From Skeletonema tropicum (Eukaryota; Bacillariophyta; Thalassiosirophyceae; Thalassiosirales; Thalassiosiraceae), in contig CM074131.1 in assembly GCA_037178625.1 (NCBI GenBank), positions 310,001-374,000 on the forward strand: 64,000 nt of DNA. Reading direction: 5' to 3'. The number at the start of each line of letters is the position of its first letter. Position 1 is the stretch's first letter. The notes beneath the pieces are model-generated. The model was not told the origin of the DNA. It worked only from the letters and a program-made list of their open reading frames with translations, and ran no database searches. The position numbers and the translations under genes are program-made. Positions 40,563 through 54,835 of the stretch are shown here, in pieces.

Positions 40563-42343
40563 AACTTCCACTTGCCTCGACTACGCTCGGCCAATAATAT
40601 CACACAACAATCAACATCTCATTCTCCTCCTCCACCAACCACAAGCAGCGGCTCCTCCACCAGCAATGACAGAAAAAGACCGTACGTTGTACCTAAGCAG
40701 GTCCAGATTATACTCGTGTAGATATCTAATCTGATTAACTTTGTATTTATTTAGATGCTGCCGTTGCTTGTGGTTGGTGGTGGAGGTAGATGGCGTTGGT
40801 GGAGGAGGAGTAACACCACAAGCAACAACAGCATCGTCCTCTTTATCAATGTGAAAAGAAATGTCTTGAATGCAATAAGCCACGAAGTCCTTATTACAAG
40901 CTAGGAGTTTTTCCAGATGATGGTAGTAAGCAATATAACCGAATTTCCTCCTCTTCTTGATCCGACGAGTCGTCGATTGGGAGCATGCCGGGCGGTGGTA
41001 GGCCGCCATGGTTGTTGTTGGTGTTGTTGGTAGGATTGTTGGTTGCTGTTGTTCGACGGGGTGATGCGCCGCCGCCGCCGCTGCTCATGTTTTTTATGCA
41101 ATTTTTTGTGATGCTTTGCTCTCTCTCTACAAGATGGTTTTCAAGTTTATGCAATTTTGTGATTTACACACTCATAACAATCGGATCTCTATCGTTCAGG
41201 ATTTCATAATTAATTCATGTCTGAATGCAATAGCTAATGAATCTGCTGCGTTGCCATGAGATATTTGGTTGGGTAGGTGTTAGCAAAAAAGAGAGGTTAG
41301 ATAGGTCGCGGTCGGTAAGTTGTATGCAGTGTCGGCGGCACCAAGTCGAGGCGGCGATGCAAAAAGTAAAAAATGCCGTCAATACTAATCTTCTTCTTGA
41401 TAGACGAAAGCGGCGAGCAAACTTACCAGAAGTCAATGTCTAATAGCTGCTACCTATCTCAATAGATTCATGGTTGTTATCATCAGATCGATGAGTGCGG
41501 GCGGAGTGTTCATGAATCTCTTTGGCGGGCGACAGATGGCGCAAATCGAGCTAAATTAGAGGTAATCTGATACCATCTGGTTCTGACGTGTGTTCAATTT
41601 CATGGGCCGTGCGTGGGACCTCTTTCTGAAGATTTGCAAAGCGGCAACTCTCACCACTTTTTTGATCAGCTCAAGCATCTGAACAAGCAACAATGACATC
41701 ATTCAGTAATGATGTAACGGCCGATATCATAATATCTTACCTCCTAGCCGTCCAATGAAGGCGATGAGTGTCGTTTTGGAAAGCTCTCATCGTGCTCTAT
41801 CGATTAGACGTATAATGAGCCCTATTCGACGACTTTTCGCAGATCGTCTCGGCTAAAAACGGGTCTAGAAAGTGATCGGCGGCTTGCAAACCGGCTCCGA
41901 ATCCAGAATTTCCATTAGAGGTCCAAATTAGACCAAAATAAATACAATATGACCACCGATCGAAAGCTCTTTTGAAGCTGAATCGATTAGTACCCTAATT
42001 GCTATCGAAATTTCAAAATCAATAACCAGTGCTCGGGCAAAGCCCTCGCGAAAAATTGACAACACTGAGAAAGTAAGATCCAATTTAGGTTGGTACACGT
42101 GAAATCCAAAAATACACTTCCACTAGAGGGGCCGGCGTACAATATGTAACAATATAATCACAGTTCAGGGAGGGGTCGCACTCGCAAATACAGTACAATA
42201 TCAGAATGCTCAAACATGATTGGTTCGATGAAGTGGGTCAAAACGCTTCGCTGAAGAACGAAGCATAGATCAGCCTCATCATGTTCGGTTGGCACGTGTA
42301 CCATCCATCTCATTATCATCAACATTGATCCCATCCCATCATT
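40563..42343 (+). repeat. unit 23 (1781 bp)
   Basis: One A is missing in GCGCAAAATCG near 41543. No other difference was seen. Confidence 0.95.
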
Positions 42344-44126
42344 AACTTCCACTTGCCTCGACTACGCTCGGCCAATAATATCACACAACAATCAACATCT
42401 CATTCTCCTCCTCCACCAACCACAAGCAGCGGCTCCTCCACCAGCAATGACAGAAAAAGACCGTACGTTGTACCTAAGCAGGTCCAGATTATACTCGTGT
42501 AGATATCTAATCTGATTAACTTTGTATTTATTTAGATGCTGCCGTTGCTTGTGGTTGGTGGTGGAGGTAGATGGCGTTGGTGGAGGAGGAGTAACACCAC
42601 AAGCAACAACAGCATCGTCCTCTTTATCAATGTGAAAAGAAATGTCTTGAATGCAATAAGCCACGAAGTCCTTATTACAAGCTAGGAGTTTTTTCCAGAT
42701 GATGGTAGTAAGCAATATAACCGAATTTCCTCCTCTTCTTGATCCGACGAGTCGTCGATTGGGAGCATGCCGGGCGGTGGTAGGCCGCCATGGTTGTTGT
42801 TGTTGGTTGTTGGTAGGATTGTTGGTTGCTGTTGTTCGACGGGGTGATGCGCCGCCGCCGCCGCTGCTCATGTTTTTTATGCAATTTTTTGTGATGCTTT
42901 GCTCTCTCTCTACAAGATGGTTTTCAAGTTTATGCAATTTTGTGATTTACACACTCATAACAATCGGATCTCTATCGTTCAGGATTTCATAATTAATTCA
43001 TGTCTGAATGCAATAGCTAATGAATCTGCTGCGTTGCCATGAGATATTTGGTTGGGTAGGTGTTAGCAAAAAAGAGAGGTTAGATAGGTCGCGGTCGGTA
43101 AGTTGTATGCAGTGTCGGCGGCACCAAGTCGAGGCGGCGATGCAAAAAGTAAAAAATGCCGTCAATACTAATCTTCTTCTTGATAGACGAAAGCGGCGAG
43201 CAAACTTACCAGAAGTCAATGTCTAATAGCTGCTACCTATCTCAATAGATTCATGGTTGTTATCATCAGATCGATGAGTGCGGGCGGAGTGTTCATGAAT
43301 CTCTTTGGCGGGCGACAGATGGCGCAAAATCGAGCTAAATTAGAGGTAATCTGATACCATCTGGTTCTGACGTGTGTTCAATTTCATGGGCCGTGCGTGG
43401 GACCTCTTTCTGAAGATTTGCAAAGCGGCAACTCTCACCACTTTTTTGATCAGCTCAAGCATCTGAACAAGCAACAATGACATCATTCAGTAATGATGTA
43501 ACGGCCGATATCATAATATCTTACCTCCTAGCCGTCCAATGAAGGCGATGAGTGTCGTTTTGGAAAGCTCTCATCGTGCTCTATCGATTAGACGTATAAT
43601 GAGCCCTATTCGACGACTTTTCGCAGATCGTCTCGGCTAAAAACGGTCTAGAAAGTGATCGGCGGCTTGCAAACCGGCTCCGAATCCAGAATTTCCATTA
43701 GAGGTCCAAATTAGACCAAAATAAATACAATATGACCACCGATCGAAAGCTCTTTTGAAGCTGAATCGATTAGTACCCTAATTGCTATCGAAATTTCAAA
43801 ATCAATAACCAGTGCTCGGGCAAAGCCCTCGCGAAAAATTGACAACACTGAGAAAGTAAGATCCAATTTAGGTTGGTACACGTGAAATCCAAAAATACAC
43901 TTCCACTAGAGGGGCCGGCGTACAATATGTAACAATATAATCACAGTTCAGGGAGGGGTCGCACTCGCAAATACAGTACAATATCAGAATGCTCAAACAT
44001 GATTGGTTCGATGAAGTGGGTCAAAACGCTTCGCTGAAGAACGAAGCATAGATCAGCCTCATCATGTTCGGTTGGCACGTGTACCATCCATCTCATTATC
44101 ATCAACATTGATCCCATCCCATCATT
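42344..44126 (+). repeat. unit 24 (1783 bp)
   Basis: It has an extra T near 42689, a changed TTG-rich segment near 42795-42810 (+1), and one G missing near 43645. The first changes join minus-strand frames into a 181-codon open frame (42392-42937) absent from the consensus. Confidence 0.95.
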
Positions 44127-45907
44127 AACTTCCACTTGCCTCGACTACGCTCGGCCAATAATATCACACAACAATCAACATCTCATTCTCCTCCTCCACC
44201 AACCACAAGCAGCGGCTCCTCCACCAGCAATGACAGAAAAAGACCGTACGTTGTACCTAAGCAGGTCCAGATTATACTCGTGTAGATATCTAATCTGATT
44301 AACTTTGTATTTATTTAGATGCTGCCGTTGCTTGTGGTTGGTGGTGGAGGTAGATGGCGTTGGTGGAGGAGGAGTAACACCACAAGCAACAACAGCATCG
44401 TCCTCTTTATCAATGTGAAAAGAAATGTCTTGAATGCAATAAGCCACGAAGTCCTTATTACAAGCTAGGAGTTTTTCCAGATGATGGTAGTAAGCAATAT
44501 AACCGAATTTCCTCCTCTTCTTGATCCGACGAGTCGTCGATTGGGAGCATGCCGGGCGGTGGTAGGCCGCCATGGTTGTTGTTGGTGTTGTTGGTAGGAT
44601 TGTTGGTTGCTGTTGTTCGACGGGGTGATGCGCCGCCGCCGCCGCTGCTCATGTTTTTTATGCAATTTTTTGTGATGCTTTGCTCTCTCTCTACAAGATG
44701 GTTTTCAAGTTTATGCAATTTTGTGATTTACACACTCATAACAATCGGATCTCTATCGTTCAGGATTTCATAATTAATTCATGTCTGAATGCAATAGCTA
44801 ATGAATCTGCTGCGTTGCCATGAGATATTTGGTTGGGTAGGTGTTAGCAAAAAGAGAGGTTAGATAGGTCGCGGTCGGTAAGTTGTATGCAGTGTCGGCG
44901 GCACCAAGTCGAGGCGGCGATGCAAAAAGTAAAAAATGCCGTCAATACTAATCTTCTTCTTGATAGACGAAAGCGGCGAGCAAACTTACCAGAAGTCAAT
45001 GTCTAATAGCTGCTACCTATCTCAATAGATTCATGGTTGTTATCATCAGATCGATGAGTGCGGGCGGAGTGTTCATGAATCTCTTTGGCGGGCGACAGAT
45101 GGCGCAAAATCGAGCTAAATTAGAGGTAATCTGATACCATCTGGTTCTGACGTGTGTTCAATTTCATGGGCCGTGCGTGGGACCTCTTTCTGAAGATTTG
45201 CAAAGCGGCAACTCTCACCACTTTTTTGATCAGCTCAAGCATCTGAACAAGCAACAATGACATCATTCAGTAATGATGTAACGGCCGATATCATAATATC
45301 TTACCTCCTAGCCGTCCAATGAAGGCGATGAGTGTCGTTTTGGAAAGCTCTCATCGTGCTCTATCGATTAGACGTATAATGAGCCCTATTCGACGACTTT
45401 TCGCAGATCGTCTCGGCTAAAAACGGGTCTAGAAAGTGATCGGCGGCTTGCAAACCGGCTCCGAATCCAGAATTTCCATTAGAGGTCCAAATTAGACCAA
45501 AATAAATACAATATGACCACCGATCGAAAGCTCTTTTGAAGCTGAATCGATTAGTACCCTAATTGCTATCGAAATTTCAAAATCAATAACCAGTGCTCGG
45601 GCAAAGCCCTCGCGAAAAATTGACAACACTGAGAAAGTAAGATCCAATTTAGGTTGGTACACGTGAAATCCAAAATACACTTCACACTAGAGGGGCCGGC
45701 GTACAATATGTAACAATATAATCACAGTTCAGGGAGGGGTCGCACTCGCAAATACAGTACAATATCAGAATGCTCAAACATGATTGGTTCGATGAAGTGG
45801 GTCAAAACGCTTCGCTGAAGAACGAAGCATAGATCAGCCTCATCATGTTCGGTTGGCACGTGTACCATCCATCTCATTATCATCAACATTGATCCCATCC
45901 CATCATT
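44127..45907 (+). repeat. unit 25 (1781 bp)
   Basis: One A is missing near 44850 and another near 45672. A 1-bp gain lies near 45683. Confidence 0.95.
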
Positions 45908-47690
45908 AACTTCCACTTGCCTCGACTACGCTCGGCCAATAATATCACACAACAATCAACATCTCATTCTCCTCCTCCACCAACCACAAGCAGCGGCTCC
46001 TCCACCAGCAATGACAGAAAAAGACCGTACGTTGTACCTAAGCAGGTCCAGATTATACTCGTGTAGATATCTAATCTGATTAACTTTGTATTTATTTAGA
46101 TGCTGCCGTTGCTTGTGGTTGGTGGTGGAGGTAGATGGCGTTGGTGGAGGAGGAGTAACACCACAAGCAACAACAGCATCGTCCTCTTTATCAATGTGAA
46201 AAGAAATGTCTTGAATGCAATAAGCCACGAAGTCCTTATTACAAGCTAGGAGTTTTTTCCAGATGATGGTAGTAAGCAATATAACCGAATTTCCTCCTCT
46301 TCTTGATCCGACGAGTCGTCGATTGGGAGCATGCCGGGCGGTGGTAGGCCGCCATGGTTGTTGTTGGTGTTGTTGGTAGGATTGTTGGTTGCTGTTGTTC
46401 GACGGGGTGATGCGCCGCCGCCGCCGCTGCTCATGTTTTTTATGCAATTTTTTGTGATGCTTTGCTCTCTCTCTACAAGATGGTTTTCAAGTTTATGCAA
46501 TTTTGTGATTTACACACTCATAACAATCGGATCTCTATCGTTCAGGATTTCATAATTAATTCATGTCTGAATGCAATAGCTAATGAATCTGCTGCGTTGC
46601 CATGAGATATTTGGTTGGGTAGGTGTTAGCAAAAAAGAGAGGTTAGATAGGTCGCGGTCGGTAAGTTGTATGCAGTGTCGGCGGCACCAAGTCGAGGCGG
46701 CGATGCAAAAAGTAAAAAATGCCGTCAATACTAATCTTCTTCTTGATAGACGAAAGCGGCGAGCAAACTTACCAGAAGTCAATGTCTAATAGCTGCTACC
46801 TATCTCAATAGATTCATGGTTGTTATCATCAGATCGATGAGTGCGGGCGGAGTGTTCATGAATCTCTTTGGCGGGCGACAGATGGCGCAAAATCGAGCTA
46901 AATTAGAGGTAATCTGATACCATCTGGTTCTGACGTGTGTTCAATTTCATGGGCCGTGCGTGGGACCTCTTTCTGAAGATTTGCAAAGCGGCAACTCTCA
47001 CCACTTTTTTGATCAGCTCAAGCATCTGAACAAGCAACAATGACATCATTCAGTAATGATGTAACGGCCGATATCATAATATCTTACCTCCTAGCCGTCC
47101 AATGAAGGCGATGAGTGTCGTTTTGGAAAGCTCTCATCGTGCTCTATCGATTAGACGTATAATGAGCCCTATTCGACGACTTTTCGCAGATCGTCTCGGC
47201 TAAAAACGGGTCTAGAAAGTGATCGGCGGCTTGCAAACCGGCTCCGAATCCAGAATTTCCATTAGAGGTCCAAATTAGACCAAAATAAATACAATATGAC
47301 CACCGATCGAAAGCTCTTTTGAAGCTGAATCGATTAGTACCCTAATTGCTATCGAAATTTCAAAATCAATAACCAGTGCTCGGGCAAAGCCCTCGCGAAA
47401 AATTGACAACACTGAGAAAGTAAGATCCAATTTAGGTTGGTACACGTGAAATCCAAAAATACACTTCCACTAGAGGGGCCGGCGTACAATATGTAACAAT
47501 ATAATCACAGTTCAGGGAGGGGTCGCACTCGCAAATACAGTACAATATCAGAATGCTCAAACATGATTGGTTCGATGAAGTGGGTCAAAACGCTTCGCTG
47601 AAGAACGAAGCATAGATCAGCCTCATCATGTTCGGTTGGCACGTGTACCATCCATCTCATTATCATCAACATTGATCCCATCCCATCATT
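45908..47690 (+). repeat. unit 26 (1783 bp)
   Basis: A single extra T near 46253 is the only difference. It fuses two minus-strand frames into one of 163 codons (45956-46447). Confidence 0.95.
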
Positions 47691-49473
47691 AACTTCCACT
47701 TGCCTCGACTACGCTCGGCCAATAATATCACACAACAATCAACATCTCATTCTCCTCCTCCACCAACCACAAGCAGCGGCTCCTCCACCAGCAATGACAG
47801 AAAAAGACCGTACGTTGTACCTAAGCAGGTCCAGATTATACTCGTGTAGATATCTAATCTGATTAACTTTGTATTTATTTAGATGCTGCCGTTGCTTGTG
47901 GTTGGTGGTGGAGGTAGATGGCGTTGGTGGAGGAGGAGTAACACCACAAGCAACAACAGCATCGTCCTCTTTATCAATGTGAAAAGAAATGTCTTGAATG
48001 CAATAAGCCACGAAGTCCTTATTACAAGCTAGGAGTTTTTCCAGATGATGGTAGTAAGCATATATAACCGAATTTCCTCCTCTTCTTGATCCGACGAGTC
48101 GTCGATTGGGAGCATGCCGGGCGGTGGTAGGCCGCCATGGTTGTTGTTGGTGTTGTTGGTAGGATTGTTGGTTGCTGTTGTTCGACGGGGTGATGCGCCG
48201 CCGCCGCCGCTGCTCATGTTTTTTATGCAATTTTTTGTGATGCTTTGCTCTCTCTCTACAAGATGGTTTTCAAGTTTATGCAATTTTGTGATTTACACAC
48301 TCATAACAATCGGATCTCTATCGTTCAGGATTTCATAATTAATTCATGTCTGAATGCAATAGCTAATGAATCTGCTGCGTTGCCATGAGATATTTGGTTG
48401 GGTAGGTGTTAGCAAAAAAGAGAGGTTAGATAGGTCGCGGTCGGTAAGTTGTATGCAGTGTCGGCGGCACCAAGTCGAGGCGGCGATGCAAAAAGTAAAA
48501 AATGCCGTCAATACTAATCTTCTTCTTGATAGACGAAAGCGGCGAGCAAACTTACCAGAAGTCAATGTCTAATAGCTGCTACCTATCTCAATAGATTCAT
48601 GGTTGTTATCATCAGATCGATGAGTGCGGGCGGAGTGTTCATGAATCTCTTTGGCGGGCGACAGATGGCGCAAAATCGAGCTAAATTAGAGGTAATCTGA
48701 TACCATCTGGTTCTGACGTGTGTTCAATTTCATGGGCCGTGCGTGGGACCTCTTTCTGAAGATTTGCAAAGCGGCAACTCTCACCACTTTTTTGATCAGC
48801 TCAAGCATCTGAACAAGCAACAATGACATCATTCAGTAATGATGTAACGGCCGATATCATAATATCTTACCTCCTAGCCGTCCAATGAAGGCGATGAGTG
48901 TCGTTTTGGAAAGCTCTCATCGTGCTCTATCGATTAGACGTATAATGAGCCCTATTCGACGACTTTTCGCAGATCGTCTCGGCTAAAAACGGGTCTAGAA
49001 AGTGATCGGCGGCTTGCAAACCGGCTCCGAATCCAGAATTTCCATTAGAGGTCCAAATTAGACCAAAATAAATACAATATGACCACCGATCGAAAGCTCT
49101 TTTGAAGCTGAATCGATTAGTACCCTAATTGCTATCGAAATTTCAAAATCAATAACCAGTGCTCGGGCAAAGCCCTCGCGAAAAATTGACAACACTGAGA
49201 AAGTAAGATCCAATTTAGGTTGGTACACGTGAAATCCAAAAATACACTTCCACTAGAGGGGCCGGCGTACAATATGTAACAATATAATCACAGTTCAGGG
49301 AGGGGTCGCACTCGCAAATACAGTACAATATCAGAATGCTCAAACATGATTGGTTCGATGAAGTGGGTCAAAACGCTTCGCTGAAGAACGAAGCATAGAT
49401 CAGCCTCATCATGTTCGGTTGGCACGTGTACCATCCATCTCATTATCATCAACATTGATCCCATCCCATCATT
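47691..49473 (+). repeat. unit 27 (1783 bp)
   Basis: One inserted T gives CATATATAACC near 48061. Like the change in unit 26, it fuses minus-strand frames (47739-48230, 163 codons). Confidence 0.95.
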
Positions 49474-51257
49474 AACTTCCACTTGCCTCGACTACGCTCG
49501 GCCAATAATATCACACAACAATCAACATCTCATTCTCCTCCTCCACCAACCACAAGCAGCGGCTCCTCCACCAGCAATGACAGAAAAAGACCGTACGTTG
49601 TACCTAAGCAGGTCCAGATTATACTCGTGTAGATATCTAATCTGATTAACTTTGTATTTATTTAGATGCTGCCGTTGCTTGTGGTTGGTGGTGGAGGTAG
49701 ATGGCGTTGGTGGAGGAGGAGTAACACCACAAGCAACAACAGCATCGTTCCTCTTTATCAATGTGAAAAGAAATGTCTTGAATGCAATAAGCCACGAAGT
49801 CCTTATTACAAGCTAGGAGTTTTTCCAGATGATGGTAGTAAGCAATATAACCGAATTTCCTCCTCTTCTTGATCCGACGAGTCGTCGATTGGGAGCATGC
49901 CGGGCGGTGGTAGGCCGCCATGGTTGTTGTTGGTGTTGTTGGTAGGATTGTTGGTTGCTGTTGTTCGACGGGGTGATGCGCCGCCGCCGCCGCTGCTCAT
50001 GTTTTTTATGCAATTTTTTGTGATGCTTTGCTCTCTCTCTACAAGATGGTTTTCAAGTTTATGCAATTTTGTGATTTACACACTCATAACAATCGGATCT
50101 CTATCGTTCAGGATTTCATAATTAATTCATGTCTGAATGCAATAGCTAATGAATCTGCTGCGTTGCCATGAGATATTTGGTTGGGTAGGTGTTAGCAAAA
50201 AAGAGAGGTTAGATAGGTCGCGGTCGGTAAGTTGTATGCAGTGTCGGCGGCACCAAGTCGAGGCGGCGATGCAAAAAGTAAAAAATGCCGTCAATACTAA
50301 TCTTCTTCTTGATAGACGAAAGCGGCGAGCAAACTTACCAGAAGTCAATGTCTAATAGCCTGCTACCTATCTCAATAGATTCATGGTTGTTATCATCAGA
50401 TCGATGAGTGCGGGCGGAGTGTTCATGAATCTCTTTGGCGGGCGACAGATGGCGCAAAATCGAGCTAAATTAGAGGTAATCTGATACCATCTGGTTCTGA
50501 CGTGTGTTCAATTTCATGGGCCGTGCGTGGGACCTCTTTCTGAAGATTTGCAAAGCGGCAACTCTCACCACTTTTTTGATCAGCTCAAGCATCTGAACAA
50601 GCAACAATGACATCATTCAGTAATGATGTAACGGCCGATATCATAATATCTTACCTCCTAGCCGTCCAATGAAGGCGATGAGTGTCGTTTTGGAAAGCTC
50701 TCATCGTGCTCTATCGATTAGACGTATAATGAGCCCTATTCGACGACTTTTCGCAGATCGTCTCGGCTAAAAACGGGTCTAGAAAGTGATCGGCGGCTTG
50801 CAAACCGGCTCCGAATCCAGAATTTCCATTAGAGGTCCAAATTAGACCAAAATAAATACAATATGACCACCGATCGAAAGCTCTTTTGAAGCTGAATCGA
50901 TTAGTACCCTAATTGCTATCGAAATTTCAAAATCAATAACCAGTGCTCGGGCAAAGCCCTCGCGAAAAATTGACAACACTGAGAAAGTAAGATCCAATTT
51001 AGGTTGGTACACGTGAAATCCAAAAATACACTTCCACTAGAGGGGCCGGCGTACAATATGTAACAATATAATCACAGTTCAGGGAGGGGTCGCACTCGCA
51101 AATACAGTACAATATCAGAATGCTCAAACATGATTGGTTCGATGAAGTGGGTCAAAACGCTTCGCTGAAGAACGAAGCATAGATCAGCCTCATCATGTTC
51201 GGTTGGCACGTGTACCATCCATCTCATTATCATCAACATTGATCCCATCCCATCATT
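49474..51257 (+). repeat. unit 28 (1784 bp)
   Basis: It has one extra T near 49749 and one extra C near 50360. The first joins two plus-strand frames into the 68-codon Cys-containing frame at 49666-49872. Confidence 0.95.
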
Positions 51258-53045
51258 AACTTCCACTTGCCTCGACTACGCTCGGCCAATAATATCACAC
51301 AACAATCAACATCTCATTCTCCTCCTCCACCAACCACAAGCAGCGGCTCCTCCACCAGCAATGACAGAAAAAGACCGTACGTTGTACCTAAGCAGGTCCA
51401 GATTATACTCGTGTAGATATCTAATCTGATTAACTTTGTATTTATTTAGATGCTGCCGTTGCTTGTGGTTGGTGGTGGAGGTAGATGGCGTTGGTGGAGG
51501 AGGAGTAACACCACAAGCAACAACAGCATCGTCCTCTTTATCAATGTGAAAAGAAATGTCTTGAATGCAATAAGCCACGAAGTCCTTATTACAAGCTAGG
51601 AGTTTTTCCAGATGATGGTAGTAAGCAATATAACCGAATTTCCTCCTCTTCTTGATCCGACGAGTCGTCGATTGGGAGCATGCCGGGCGGTGGTAGGCCG
51701 CCATGGTTGTTGTTGGTGTTGTTGGTAGGATTGTTGGTTGCTGTTGTTCGACGGGGTGATGCGCCGCCGCCGCCGCTGCTCATGTTTTTTATGCAATTTT
51801 TTTGTGATGGCTTTGCTCTCTCTCTACAAGATGGTTTTCAAGTTTATGCAATTTTGTGATTTACACACTCATAACAATCGGATCTCTATCGTTCAGGATT
51901 TCATAATTAATTCATGTCTGAATGCAATAGCTAATGAATCTGCTGCGTTGCCATGAGATATTTGGTTGGGTAGGTGTTAGCAAAAAAGAGAGGTTAGATA
52001 GGTCGCGGTCGGTAAGTTGTATGCAGTGTCGGCGGCACCAAGTCGAGGCGGCGATGCAAAAAGTAAAAAATGCCGTCAATACTAATCTTCTTCTTGATAG
52101 ACGAAAGCGGCGAGCAAACTTACCAGAAGTCAATGTCTAATAGCTGCTACCTATCTCAATAGATTCATGGTTGTTATCATCAGATCGATGAGTGCGGGCG
52201 GAGTGTTCATGAATCTCTTTGGCGGGCGACAGATGGCGCAAAATCGAGCTAAATTAGAGGTAATCTGATACCATCTGGTTCTGACGTGTGTTCAATTTCA
52301 TGGGCCGTGCGTGGGACCTCTTTCTTGAAGATTTGCAAAGCGGCAACTCTCACCACTTTTTTGATCAGCTCAAGCATCTGAACAAGCAACAATGACATCA
52401 TTCAGTAATGATGTAACGGCCGATATCATAATATCTTACCTCCTAGCCGTCCAATGAAGGCGATGAGTGTGTCGTTTTGGAAAGCTCTCATCGTGCTCTA
52501 TCGATTAGACGTATAATGAGCCCTATTCGACGACTTTTCGCAGATCGTCTCGGCTAAAAACGGGTCTAGAAAGTGATCGGCGGCTTGCAAACCGGCTCCG
52601 AATCCAGAATTTCCATTAGAGGTCCAAATTAGACCAAAATAAATACAATATGACCACCGATCGAAAGCTCTTTTGAAGCTGAATCGATTAGTACCCTAAT
52701 TGCTATCGAAATTTCAAAATCAATAACCAGTGCTCGGGCAAAGCCCTCGCGAAAAATTGACAACACTGAGAAAGTAAGATCCAATTTAGGTTGGTACACG
52801 TGAAATCCAAAAATACACTTCCACTAGAGGGGCCGGCGTACAATATGTAACAATATAATCACAGTTCAGGGAGGGGTCGCACTCGCAAATACAGTACAAT
52901 ATCAGAATGCTCAAACATGATTGGTTCGATGAAGTGGGTCAAAACGCTTCGCTGAAGAACGAAGCATTAGATCAGCCTCATCATGTTCGGTTGGCACGTG
53001 TACCATCCATCTCATTATCATCAACATTGATCCCATCCCATCATT
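51258..53045 (+). repeat. unit 29 (1788 bp)
   Basis: Single-base gains lie near 51803, 51810, 52326 and 52968, with a GT duplication near 52471. Total +6. Confidence 0.95.
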
Positions 53046-54835
53046 AACTTCCACTTGCCTCGACTACGCTCGGCCAATAATATCACACAACAATCAACAT
53101 CTCATTCTCCTCCTCCACCAACCACAAGCAGCGGCTCCTCCACCAGCAATGACAGAAAAAGACCGTACGTTGTACCTAAGCAGGTCCAGATTATACTCGT
53201 GTAGATATCTAATCTGATTAACTTTGTATTTATTTAGATGCTGCCGTTGCTTGTGGTTGGTGGTGGAGGTAGATGGCGTTGGTGGAGGAGGAGTAACACC
53301 ACAAGCAACAACAGCATCGTCCTCTTTATCAATGTGAAAAGAAATGTCTTGAATGCAATAAGCCACGAAGTCCTTATTACAAGCTAGGAGTTTTTCCAGA
53401 TGATGGTAGTAAGCAATATAACCGAATTTCCTCCTCTTCTTGATCCGACGAGTCGTCGATTGGGAGCATGCCGGGCGGTGGTAGGCCGCCATGGTTGTTG
53501 TTGGTGTTGTTGGTAGGATTGTTGGTTGCTGTTGTTCGACGGGGTGATGCGCCGCCGCCGCCGCTGCTCATGTTTTTTATGCAATTTTTTGTGATGCTTT
53601 GCTCTCTCTCTACAAGATGGTTTTCAAGTTTATGCAATTTTGTGATTTACACACTCATAACAATCGGATCTCTATCGTTCAGGATTTCATAATTAATTCA
53701 TGTCTGAATGCAATAGCTAATGAATCTGCTGCGTTGCCATGAGATATTTGGTTGGGTAGGTGTTAGCAAAAAAGAGAGGTTAGATAGGTCGCGGTCGGTA
53801 AGTTGTATGCAGTGTCGGCGGCACCAAGTCGAGGCGGCGATGCAAAAAGTAAAAAATGCCGTCAATACTAATCTTCTTCTTGATAGACGAAAGCGGCGAG
53901 CAAACTTACCAGAAGTCAATGTCTAATAGCTGCTACCTATCTCAATAGATTCATGGTTGTTATCATCAGATCGATCGATGAGTGCGGGCGGAGTGTTCAT
54001 GAATCTCTTTGGCGGGCGACAGATGGCGCAAAATCGAGCTAAATTAGAGGTAATCTGATACCATCTGGTTCTGACGTGTGTTCAATTTCATGGGCCGTGC
54101 GTGGGACCTCTTTCTGAAGATTTGCAAAGCGGCAACTCTCACCACTTTTTTGATCAGCTCAAGCATCTGAACAAGCAACAATGACATCATTCAGTAATGA
54201 TGTAACGGCCGATTATCATAATATCTTACCTCCTAGCCGTCCAATGAAGGCGATGAGTGTCGTTTTGGAAAGCTCTCATCGTGCTCTATCGATTAGACGT
54301 ATAATGAGCCCTATTCGACGACTTTTCGCAGATCGTCTCGGCTAAAAACGGGTCTTAGAAAGTGATCGGCGGCTTGCAAACCGGCTCCGAATCCAGAATT
54401 TCCATTAGAGGTCCAAATTAGACCAAAATAAATACAATATGACCACCGATCGAAAGCTCTTTTGAAGCTGAATCGATTAGTACCCTTAATTGCTATCGAA
54501 ATTTCAAAATCAATAACCAGTGCTCGGGCAAAGCCCTCGCGAAAAATTGACAACACTGAGAAAGTAAGATCCAATTTAGGTTGGTACACGTGAAATCCAA
54601 AAATACACTTCCACTAGAGGGGCCGGCGTACAATATGTAACAATATAATCACAGTTCAGGGAGGGGTCGCACTCGCAAATACAGTACAATATCAGAATGC
54701 TCAAACATGATTGGTTCGATGAAGTGGGTCCAAAACGCTTCGCTGAAGAACGAAGCATAGATCAGCCTCATCATGTTCGGTTGGCACGTGTACCATCCAT
54801 CTCATTATCATCAACATTGATCCCATCCCATCATT
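53046..54835 (+). repeat. unit 30 (1790 bp)
   Basis: It has a 4-bp duplication (CGAT) near 53977 and single-base gains near 54214, 54356, 54487 and 54731. Total +8. Confidence 0.95.

Noticed and set aside
42392..42937. Longest apparent minus-strand frames (163-181 codons) in units 24, 26, 27 and 32
   Set aside because: Each arises by fusing two consensus frames through one- or two-base indels in homopolymer or TTG-rich DNA. The consensus units lack them, so sequencing error is the simplest cause.
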